DNA from: Candidatus Rifleibacteriota bacterium
GTDB taxonomy: Bacteria > Muiribacteriota > Ozemobacteria > Ozemobacterales > Ozemobacteraceae
Assembly: GCA_028691595.1 (NCBI GenBank)
Contig: JAQUZA010000226.1
Span: 532 to 5,736 of the forward strand
Reading direction: 5' to 3'
Length of the DNA stretch: 5,205 bases
Shown here: positions 1 through 5,205 of the stretch, piece by piece
Numbering within the stretch: position 1 is the first letter of the stretch
Layout: the number at the start of each line of letters is the position of its first letter
Made by a program: the position numbers and the translations under genes
Notes under the pieces: model-generated
Database searches by the model: none
Told to the model about the DNA's origin: nothing
The model's input: the letters and a program-made list of their open reading frames with translations, nothing else

Positions 1-1731
1 GAAGCGAAGGGTCCAGCAATCGTCTTCGGGCAGTACAGCCAGGGTAATATTTCTGGCCGGGGTACCATCTGCAAGCCGGAGCGCCCCTGAGGCAAAGGTC
101 AGAGACAGGTCTTCATCGAGGGCAGAGATGCTGAAGCCCTGCGGCAGGGCTGCAAATGGCAGGCAGCCGTTGTCGTCACCGGTCAGCATTGGCATGGGTT
201 CTCCGAAGACCGTGGCTTTTGCAGCTGCTTTAGTATTTGAGTTTGCGGGGATGCGAACTTGGACTGCCGGCTCTGCAAAGACAAGGGTTGGCAGGTTAAC
301 AGTTTCTTTGCCCCGGGCATTACCTTTGCATATGCCGCGCTGCCAGCCGTTACCCAGGTGCCAGGTCGCCTGAATTGTGTAACTGCCGGCCGGCACTTCT
401 GCGAGCAAAAAATTGCCGTGTCGGTCAGTCTGGCTAAGTTGCCAGTAGCCATTCTCGGGCATGGTTAACAATACTTCGGCGCTGGCAACAGGGGAAAGGG
501 CGGCAGAGATTACCTGGCCTGTGATAGATGCGTGGCCATTTCGAGCCTGCGGTTTTGCCAGCTGAAATTTTTGAGGCTGTGAACCTGGTTCTATTTTAAG
601 CAGGTTGCGGTGGTTGAGCAGCGCCGAGGCTTTGTCGCTGTCTGTTTCGAGTAAGGTGCCCAGCGAAATTTTTTCGATACCGTCGCCTTTGAGAGGCGGT
701 GGTGTCTTTTTAAATGGCAGGCGCAGGCAGGGCATGTGATAGTCACCGATTACCGGAATCCCTGTAGTTGGCATTTTCAGCCATGTTGCCCGGGGCAGTT
801 CTTCGACTTTAACTTCTGCAGCAGCGGTTTTAAGCGTTTCGCCAAGTTCAGGAAACCTGCCGGCAAGGATTCTGGCGATAAAGCGGGCTTCAAGTTGCCT
901 GACGGTTTTGTCAAGCCCGGCGTGCCCTGTAGAAGACAGCTCAAATGGGCCGGATGCAATGGTTGTGGCCAGAAGATGTTTGGCGATCTGCAAAGAATTT
1001 TCTGCGGCATCGTGCTGCTCTGGCAGTCTGGCAGCCGTGCTGATCGCTGTTGCCTGTTGATCGACAAGGGTGGCTACCCAGGCTGCAAAGCCAAGGCCTG
1101 GTATGAAATCTTCACTGTCGGCAGGGTGAAACGCCAGTGGCGCGAATCTTACCGTCGAGTCGAGGTCTGCTGCTATGTTAATCAGCGCGCTTGCAGCTGC
1201 CTTATCTGCGAGTGGTCTGTAGAGCGGAACCGGCAGCGGGGGGCGGCTGGCAGAGCTATCGATGAGGTCAAATTTTTCAAACGTCTGCATGCCACGCCCG
1301 CTGAAGTGGGTTGCCATCACAGGCAGCGGGAAAGATGCCAGTGCCGCTGAAAATTCTGCGTCTTTGTCTGGATCAGCCGGATAATCATAGATGAAGTCTA
1401 TGGCGACAACCGTCGCTTTTTCTGCTGCCAGCCTGTTCAATAGTCTGGCCATGTCGCCGCGGTCGGGGTCGCGTTGAAAGCGCTGAAAGAAGGTCTGGTC
1501 TTTGTTGATGATCAGCACAGGAGGGGGCACGAGCCCGGGGCGACCGGTAAGCTGATTCAAGACTGGAAGCGAAGAAAACAGCAGGTCAGAAAACTTGAAT
1601 TCAAGCCAGGCAAATGTCTGCCTGAAGAACGGAAAAGCCGTGGCCAGCAGACAGATAAATACCGGCAACATGAAGGCACGCCTTCCTGATACCGATAATT
1701 TGCCAGTCGTGACTGGAAGCTTGATAGCCAT
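1..1731 (-). CDS. CHASE2-domain protein with carboxypeptidase-regulatory-like beta-sandwich domain (3' end outside window)
   Basis: The minus-strand frame from ATG 1731-1729 stays open for 577 codons to base 1, so the C-terminus lies outside the window. Residues about 20-36 (MLPVFICLLATAFPFF), after RR at 17-18, form an N-terminal membrane anchor or signal segment. Residues about 42-390 resemble a CHASE2 sensor domain: PPVLIINKDQ (70-79), LLNRLAAEKATVVAIDFIYD (97-116), DKDAEFSAAL (122-131) and the 'N..D.D..VR..PL' block at 185-199 (NIAADLDSTVRFAPL). Residues about 230-330 look like an insertion. Residues 401-480 match the carboxypeptidase-regulatory fold: ITGQV (403-407), A.V (418-420), TDRHGNFLLAEVPAGSYTI (435-453). 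Residues about 487-577 may be a second such sandwich. CHASE2 is an extracytoplasmic sensory domain that usually precedes transmembrane helices and a cyclase, kinase or GGDEF output; none is visible here, though it could lie beyond the edge. The ligand is unknown. The start lies 4 bases after the FecR-gene stop with no clear Shine-Dalgarno, suggesting translational coupling. ATG at 1671-1669 (codon 21), preceded by AGGAAGG, is a real alternative start. The CHASE2 call is fairly secure; function is not. Confidence 0.85.
   Translation of the reverse strand, partial: MAIKLPVTTGKLSVSGRRAFMLPVFICLLATAFPFFRQTFAWLEFKFSDLLFSSLPVLNQLTGRPGLVPPPVLIINKDQTFFQRFQRDPDRGDMARLLNRLAAEKATVVAIDFIYDYPADPDKDAEFSAALASFPLPVMATHFSGRGMQTFEKFDLIDSSASRPPLPVPLYRPLADKAAASALINIAADLDSTVRFAPLAFHPADSEDFIPGLGFAAWVATLVDQQATAISTAARLPEQHDAAENSLQIAKHLLATTIASGPFELSSTGHAGLDKTVRQLEARFIARILAGRFPELGETLKTAAAEVKVEELPRATWLKMPTTGIPVIGDYHMPCLRLPFKKTPPPLKGDGIEKISLGTLLETDSDKASALLNHRNLLKIEPGSQPQKFQLAKPQARNGHASITGQVISAALSPVASAEVLLTMPENGYWQLSQTDRHGNFLLAEVPAGSYTIQATWHLGNGWQRGICKGNARGKETVNLPTLVFAEPAVQVRIPANSNTKAAAKATVFGEPMPMLTGDDNGCLPFAALPQGFSISALDEDLSLTFASGALRLADGTPARNITLAVLPEDDCWTLRF
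1672..1687 (-). promoter_or_regulatory. Possible internal ribosome-binding site within a small hairpin
   Basis: The minus strand reads AGGAAGGCGTGCCTTC and then ATG (1671-1669, codon 21 of the CHASE2 gene). AGGAAGG is a better Shine-Dalgarno than anything before the upstream ATG at 1731. GAAGG can pair with CCTTC (1685-1681 with 1676-1672, four-base loop), which would mask the site. It could be an alternative start or simply coding sequence. Confidence 0.35.
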
Positions 1732-1735
1732 CTAC

Positions 1736-3247
1736 TTAGAATTTAAATTTTCTTAGCAGGTCACGTGGGTTTTTTATGACTTTTTTGACGGCATCGACCT
1801 GTTTTGTTTTTGTTTCCTGGTCGTGCTGGCCCTTTTCGCGGGCAATTTTTTCATCTATTTTCATGATGTGGCGGTTCAGGTCATCCGGGATGGCTCCTGC
1901 GGCAGTCTGCAACCATTGGCCCTGACCGGTGGCGGTGTTGAAATGGTATGATTTTAAACCCCGGGGGATTTTAAAAAATTTAATATCGCCGGGTATGCGG
2001 CCATAGAGATCGCCTTTAACCAGGTTGATACTGGTTATGAGGTCAGTGCCGTTCTGCTGATAGCCAGCGGCGAATTCAATTGCCGGGGTGACATTCTTGA
2101 ATTTTTTGAATTTGAAAACACTATTGCCTTCATTGAGCAGCAGGCCTTCAGATGTCGGTTCGAGACGGGCGCTGCGGCTCCCACCAGCTGCTTTGCATGC
2201 GGCGAAAGAATTGTTACCAAGGTATATTTCGCGGAAATTTCTTTCTGAAACTGTAAAGGGCTGTTCTTCGCGATTGAATTCTGAAAAATCAAATTTGAAT
2301 TCTTCGCCCATCAGATCTTTGCCCAACTGTTCGAGCTCTTTTGCCGAATCGATAATTTCACCGGCGCTGCGAGTGTATTCTTCTACTGCCTGAAGCTTTT
2401 CAATCAGCGGGTTGTCGAGCCCGGTCAGCATCTCACTGAAACGGTTATCGCCAAGATTGACCGGCACGTTTCCGAGGCCGGCAAATTCTGTCAGGCCGCT
2501 GAGGGTTGGGTTGGTATCGAGAAGACCAAGTGCGCCCTGGCCATATTTTTCGCCAAGCAGACTTGCCGGGTCGAAGTTTCTCAGGGGGGTGAAGCCTTCT
2601 TGAAGAATTGAGTCGAATTTGAGCAGACTGCTGCCGAGTGCAGCCAGGCTTTCACCTTCTTTAAGGGTTCTTTTTTTGCCGGTCTGAGCATGGGTAAGCT
2701 CGACCTCGCCTTTGTAGACGTTGACTACGGTGCCGCCCGGGGCCAGCGTGCCAATCTGCAGGCCAGGTGTTTCAAGCAGACATTCGAAATTGTCGATAAT
2801 GTCGACCTCGAAGAGTGTACCTTTGACGCCGGCGATCACATCAGCAGTCTGTACCTGAAAGTTGCTGCCGCTGATAACCTTGAACAGCAGTGCGCCCTGC
2901 TGGGCTTTCAGTTCGGCAATGGCATTTTTACCTAGAGTGCGGGGCACCTCAAAGATACTCTGTTCTTTAACGGCCAGAATGCAGGTGTCTTTAAGAGCCA
3001 TTTCGGCTGAGCTTTCGATGTGGGTTCGCACCTTGTCGCCACCATCAAGTCGCTTTAAGGCACCAGAAAGCTTGAGGTTGCTGTGAAGCTTTTTGAACGC
3101 CGCTTCTGCACCCTTTCTGACTTCTACTCTGCCTTCGATACTGGTGATTTCGGTTGCAGTGAGATCGACAGCAAGGCTCGATGCCGGAAAAGTGAATATA
3201 AGGCCAGCTGCCAGCAGGCTGCCGGGAAGCAGTTTGGATAATTTCAT
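1736..3247 (-). CDS. Exported FecR-domain protein with long unassigned C-terminal region
   Basis: This is a complete 503-residue protein. Residues 1-26 form a signal peptide: K3/K6, a hydrophobic core at about 8-20, then a signal peptidase I-type end (SSLA before VDLTA). The mature N-terminal part (about 30-205) is a FecR domain. It shows SIEGRVEVRKG (36-46), LKRLDGGDKVRTHIESSAEM (64-83, the 'L..GD.VRT...S.A' block), FQVQTADVIAGVKGTLFEV (130-148, the family's 'V.T..AVAGVRGT.F.V' signature) and VNVYKGEVEL (175-184). Residues 206-503 match nothing I recognise. They contain an acidic/aromatic patch (EEFKFDFSEF, 315-324), a Lys/Phe patch (FKFKKFK, 378-384) and a basic, probably helical tail ending in RKFKF. 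There is no transmembrane anchor after the signal peptide and no sigma-factor gene nearby, so this is not a classical FecR anti-sigma regulator; a periplasmic or surface scaffold role with the downstream CHASE2 protein is inferred. AGGAG stands five bases before ATG 3247-3245, which fixes the start. Confidence 0.92.
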   Translation of the reverse strand: MKLSKLLPGSLLAAGLIFTFPASSLAVDLTATEITSIEGRVEVRKGAEAAFKKLHSNLKLSGALKRLDGGDKVRTHIESSAEMALKDTCILAVKEQSIFEVPRTLGKNAIAELKAQQGALLFKVISGSNFQVQTADVIAGVKGTLFEVDIIDNFECLLETPGLQIGTLAPGGTVVNVYKGEVELTHAQTGKKRTLKEGESLAALGSSLLKFDSILQEGFTPLRNFDPASLLGEKYGQGALGLLDTNPTLSGLTEFAGLGNVPVNLGDNRFSEMLTGLDNPLIEKLQAVEEYTRSAGEIIDSAKELEQLGKDLMGEEFKFDFSEFNREEQPFTVSERNFREIYLGNNSFAACKAAGGSRSARLEPTSEGLLLNEGNSVFKFKKFKNVTPAIEFAAGYQQNGTDLITSINLVKGDLYGRIPGDIKFFKIPRGLKSYHFNTATGQGQWLQTAAGAIPDDLNRHIMKIDEKIAREKGQHDQETKTKQVDAVKKVIKNPRDLLRKFKF

Positions 3248-3250
3248 ATA

Positions 3251-3257
3251 AACTCCT
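3251..3257 (-). promoter_or_regulatory. Ribosome-binding site of the FecR-domain gene
   Basis: The minus strand reads GCAGGAGTTTATATG, which places AGGAG five bases before the ATG. This decides the start of the 503-residue protein, which then begins with a proper signal peptide. Confidence 0.8.
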
Positions 3258-3281
3258 GCGCAAATCCTCGAAAAGTATGTG

Positions 3282-3341
3282 TAAAACTTCAGGCAGTTTA
3301 TGCAAAACCCTCCTGTAAGTCAATTTTAAAACTGCTTCAGG
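3282..3341. repeat. Direct and inverted repeats around the FecR-operon promoter
   Basis: A direct repeat flanks the promoter: TAAAACTTCAGG (3282-3293) and TTAAAACTGCTTCAGG (3326-3341), the second carrying three extra bases in the middle. An inverted repeat, GCAGTTT (3293-3299) against AAACTGC (3329-3335), has arms that cover the -10 box and abut the -35 box. This layout would suit an operator for a dimeric regulator, but short AT-rich repeats also arise by chance. Confidence 0.4.
3295..3323 (-). promoter_or_regulatory. Sigma70-like promoter of the FecR/CHASE2 operon
   Basis: On the minus strand, TTGACT (3323-3318; five of six consensus bases) is followed by a 17-base spacer and TAAACT (3300-3295; four of six). 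Transcription would start near 3288, giving a leader of about 40 bases before the ATG at 3247. It lies between the upstream terminator and the FecR gene, where a promoter is needed. The assignment rests on sequence match and position only. Confidence 0.65.
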
Positions 3342-3370
3342 GTTGCAGCTCCAAAAACTGATAAATGCCT

Positions 3371-3426
3371 CAAAGACAACAAAAAGCCACTCAAGAGCAG
3401 CTTTAAAAGCTGTCTTGAGTGGCTTT
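3371..3426 (-). terminator. Rho-independent terminator of the SPFH operon
   Basis: Bases 3383-3396 (AAAGCCACTCAAGA) pair perfectly with 3413-3426. After a single bulged base (3397), 3398-3403 pair with 3407-3412, leaving a three-base loop at 3404-3406. That makes a 20-base-pair stem with one bulge. Read on the minus strand, the stem is followed at once by TTTTTGTTGT (3385 downward; the first Ts overlap the stem foot). The stem starts 8 bases after the stop codon of the second SPFH gene and upstream of the FecR-gene promoter, so it separates the two units. The plus strand lacks an equally good T-run, so termination is probably one-directional. Confidence 0.9.
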
Positions 3427-3434
3427 AAACTGTT

Positions 3435-4400
3435 TTAAGACGTTTTGCGTTTTGCCGGTGTTGCCCCACCGGGGTTGCCTGGCTTTGGCGCTGGAACGGG
3501 CTCTTCATGTTCGAGCCCTTCGGCGGCCAGAAGCTGACGAAGTACCGGGGTTCCGGACGGGATCATGACAATCTGTGATTTGCCTTCGACAAGTTTTTGT
3601 GCTTCAAGAATTTCGAACAGCGCCGAAGAAATTTCGGGGTCGCGTGAAATTTCCTGTAATGCTTCGCCAACGATTTTCGGGCGAACGGCGGCTGCTTTGG
3701 CAAATTCAGCTGCGGCCTCATTCTCAGCGGTACTGGTGATAATGCTGACCTGGTTGACTCCATCCTGTTTGATGGCCGAAGTAACCTGGCGCAGCCTGTT
3801 TACTACTTTTTCTTCAATCTGAGCGATCATTCTGGCATCGCGAAAGTGAACCTTGCGGATATAAACCGAGCCTACCTGATAGCCCCAGTCGGCTGCCTGT
3901 GGCATTACTTCCTGGCGAACCTTCAAGCTCATCGGGTGCCGGTCTTCAAGCATGTCGTTAAGCTTCATATTGCTCAAACAGCGCACTGAAGAGCTTCTTA
4001 CATTTGTTGACAGCGAGGTTCTCGGGTCAGCATTCTTGAATTTGTATGAAACCGGGTTATTGATGAACATTTCATACCAGATACCTATGCCCATGGGCGC
4101 GCCTTCTTCTGAATTAACGGGCTGGCTACGCAGGTATTCCTGGTCAAGGCGGGTGTCAATGACTTCGCATGCCCCGAGCATGTGCACTATTGGAGCTTTA
4201 AGACCGAGAGTCCAGGGCAAAAAATACAGGCCCGGCTCTTTGATAACGCCCAGAACCTGGCCAAACAGCAGATAAATGTGGCAGTGCCCTTCTTTGACAA
4301 TTGTGTACAGGCCCCAGAAGCGGGCAAACCACAGAAACAGTGGCAGGAATATGTAGCAACCGATGAAGGCGAATATGAAACCGGGGATAAATTCTTCCAT
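3435..4400 (-). CDS. SPFH/band-7 membrane protein, second subunit of a pair
   Basis: This is a complete 321-residue protein. A hydrophobic membrane segment lies at about residues 5-26 (PGFIFAFIGCYIFLPLFLWF). The SPFH domain follows at about 33-225: VKEGHCHIYLLFG (35-47), the 'PGLYFLPW' turn (56-63), and the C-terminal strand WGYQVGSVYIRKVHF (172-186), equivalent to the 'GI.v..v.I..i' element of stomatin, HflC and HflK proteins. A short Ala/Glu-rich helix (225-270) leads to SQIVMIPSGTP (275-285), a typical end of slipin-like members. A Pro/Gly/Lys-rich tail (about 300-321) is probably disordered. SPFH proteins form ring-like membrane assemblies that organise lipids or control membrane proteases; no protease or NfeD partner gene is visible here. 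The ATG overlaps the upstream stop by one base (TAATG), and GGAGG lies about 10 bases before it, inside the upstream gene's last codons. Coupled expression and a hetero-oligomer are therefore likely. It is not close enough to HflC for me to assign that symbol. Confidence 0.9.
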   Translation of the reverse strand: MEEFIPGFIFAFIGCYIFLPLFLWFARFWGLYTIVKEGHCHIYLLFGQVLGVIKEPGLYFLPWTLGLKAPIVHMLGACEVIDTRLDQEYLRSQPVNSEEGAPMGIGIWYEMFINNPVSYKFKNADPRTSLSTNVRSSSVRCLSNMKLNDMLEDRHPMSLKVRQEVMPQAADWGYQVGSVYIRKVHFRDARMIAQIEEKVVNRLRQVTSAIKQDGVNQVSIITSTAENEAAAEFAKAAAVRPKIVGEALQEISRDPEISSALFEILEAQKLVEGKSQIVMIPSGTPVLRQLLAAEGLEHEEPVPAPKPGNPGGATPAKRKTS

Positions 4401-5205
4401 TATTTTTCGACCTCCATGATTACCTGTTTGACTTTTGAATAGAGCGAAAGCTTAACATTGCGCACATAGGCGCGCAGAACATCGGGTCCGCTCTTCTTAA
4501 GCTCAACCAGCTGCTGTGCCGTGCTTTTCAGCGGTTCAACTTCAGATTTGGCACGCAGGGTTTCGATTTCGGTTGCCCGGCGTGATTGCACGATTTTCTG
4601 ATCGGCAGAGGCCTGCGCCAGGCTTATTTCTGATGAAACCTCATTGTGAGCAGTATTGATGGCGGCCAGGGCGCTTTCGACTTCATCGGGCGGGTCAATG
4701 CTGGTGATGAGCGAGGCATCGAGAGAAATCCCGTAGCGGGCACTCGATTGAGTACATTCTTTTAACATAAACTCGTTAATTTCGTGCAGATTCTTGCGCA
4801 GGTCATTGATCGAGACACCTGCCGTTGCACTGTTCTCTTCGGTTTTTTTTGCTTCAAAATTGGCGATGCGCTCACGCAGAACCGAGATAAAGTAAGCCAT
4901 GACATGAACGATCGGGTTTTTGACACCGAACAGGTAAGCATACAAATTCTGCTCATTGATCCGGTAGCGTATCTGCCCGGTCAAGGCGGTATCAAGCTGG
5001 TCTTTGGTAACCGCTTCGATGAATTTTCCATGATGGTTGGCGCTTGGGTCTTCGGGGTCTAGCGCCATGTTCAGAGTCTGGGTCGAAATATTAACCTTGT
5101 GTATTTCTTCCCAGGGGAATTTGAAATAGGGGCCGCCCGGCGGTATTACCACAACCTGTGGGTAATTGTAACGTTCGCGCTCATCATCAACGAGATTTAG
5201 CGCAA
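4400..5205 (-). CDS. SPFH/band-7 protein, HflK-like, first subunit of a pair (5' end outside window)
   Basis: The frame is open to the window edge, giving 267 visible codons plus a partial one. The true start and the expected N-terminal membrane segment are missing. The GTG at 5152-5150 is only an internal valine, because the 17 codons before it (ALNLVDDERERYNYPQV) continue the fold. Using visible-residue numbers, PPGGPYFKFPWEEIHKV (20-36) is the SPFH 'PG.hF..PW' entry. GQIRYRI (76-82), LRERIANFEA (109-118), YGISLDASLITSIDPPDEV (157-175) and the helix AINTAHNEVSSEISLAQASA (180-199) give an HflK-like order. The helix after the domain (about 175-235) is rich in Ala, Glu, Lys and Gln and likely forms the oligomerisation coil. 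The protein ends MEVEK, and those codons hold the ribosome-binding site of the next gene. The pair probably assembles into one membrane complex; the substrate or client is unknown. Confidence 0.88.
   Translation of the reverse strand, partial: ALNLVDDERERYNYPQVVVIPPGGPYFKFPWEEIHKVNISTQTLNMALDPEDPSANHHGKFIEAVTKDQLDTALTGQIRYRINEQNLYAYLFGVKNPIVHVMAYFISVLRERIANFEAKKTEENSATAGVSINDLRKNLHEINEFMLKECTQSSARYGISLDASLITSIDPPDEVESALAAINTAHNEVSSEISLAQASADQKIVQSRRATEIETLRAKSEVEPLKSTAQQLVELKKSGPDVLRAYVRNVKLSLYSKVKQVIMEVEK
4410..4416 (-). promoter_or_regulatory. Ribosome-binding site of the second SPFH gene, inside the first
   Basis: The minus strand reads GGAGGTCGAAAAATAATG. The GGAGG lies about 10 bases before the ATG and is part of the MEVEK codons that end the upstream gene. 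With the TAATG stop/start overlap, it predicts coupled translation of the two SPFH subunits. Confidence 0.75.

Noticed and set aside
736..1350. 204-codon open frame on the plus strand, rich in Cys, Arg and Gly
   Set aside because: It lies exactly codon-aligned opposite the long CHASE2 reading frame, shows no recognisable domain and has a composition typical of an antisense shadow. The minus-strand frame has clear domain motifs.
1474..1689. 71-codon plus-strand frame, Lys/Arg/Gln-rich
   Set aside because: It is also codon-aligned antisense to the CHASE2 gene and has no support of its own.
1561..1720. Direct repeat GACTGGAAGC at 1561-1570 and 1711-1720
   Set aside because: Both copies encode Leu-Pro-Val within the CHASE2 protein and have different surroundings; a ten-base match at this scale needs no special explanation.
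1..1731. Region that could look like a non-coding or broken-gene stretch because it holds only short complete open frames
   Set aside because: Translating the minus strand from 1731 gives 577 uninterrupted codons with coherent domains. There is no frameshift; the stop codon is simply outside the window.
3045..3323. 92-codon minus-strand frame covering the FecR-gene start and promoter
   Set aside because: It runs out of frame through the signal-peptide region of the FecR gene, would begin in the -35 box, and has no domain or ribosome-binding site.
5150..5152. GTG as the start of the first SPFH protein
   Set aside because: The frame stays open upstream to the window edge, and the extra residues fit the SPFH domain entry; starting here would cut into the fold and remove the membrane segment.

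Overview
The window carries four protein-coding genes, all on the minus strand, with almost no spare DNA. The three resolved gene ends and starts are tightly packed. The exported proteins, a sigma70-like promoter, Shine-Dalgarno sites and a classic intrinsic terminator all indicate a bacterium, most likely one with a Gram-negative-type envelope. No gene here fixes the taxon. The FecR-plus-CHASE2 pairing recurs in several environmental phyla, so I do not name one.

Reading in the direction of transcription (high to low coordinates), there are two units. Unit 1 (5205 to about 3371) is an SPFH/band-7 pair. The first gene is cut by the window edge and ends at 4400; the second starts on the last base of that stop codon (TAATG overlap) and ends at 3435. 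A strong rho-independent terminator (stem 3383-3426) closes the unit. The two proteins look like the unequal partners of a hetero-oligomeric membrane scaffold, as in HflK/HflC, but they are not close copies of either.

Unit 2 starts from a good sigma70-type promoter (-35 at 3318-3323, -10 at 3295-3300, 17-base spacer). It carries a 503-residue exported FecR-domain protein (1736-3247). Four bases later comes a large gene, 577 codons visible with no stop, that runs off the left edge. That second gene has a CHASE2 sensor domain. Where membrane helices and a cytoplasmic output domain usually follow CHASE2, it continues into a beta-sandwich of the carboxypeptidase-regulatory type, and apparently into a second one. 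FecR-domain and CHASE2 proteins are a recurring gene pair in bacteria, so the two probably work together as an extracytoplasmic sensing or envelope module.

The main points of interest are the unusual CHASE2 architecture, the roughly 290-residue unassigned C-terminal part of the FecR protein, the repeats around the unit 2 promoter, and a hairpin next to a possible second start of the CHASE2 gene. I saw no RNA genes, mobile elements or CRISPR arrays. The only intergenic stretch longer than a few bases is 3248-3434 (187 bases), and the terminator and promoter occupy most of it.
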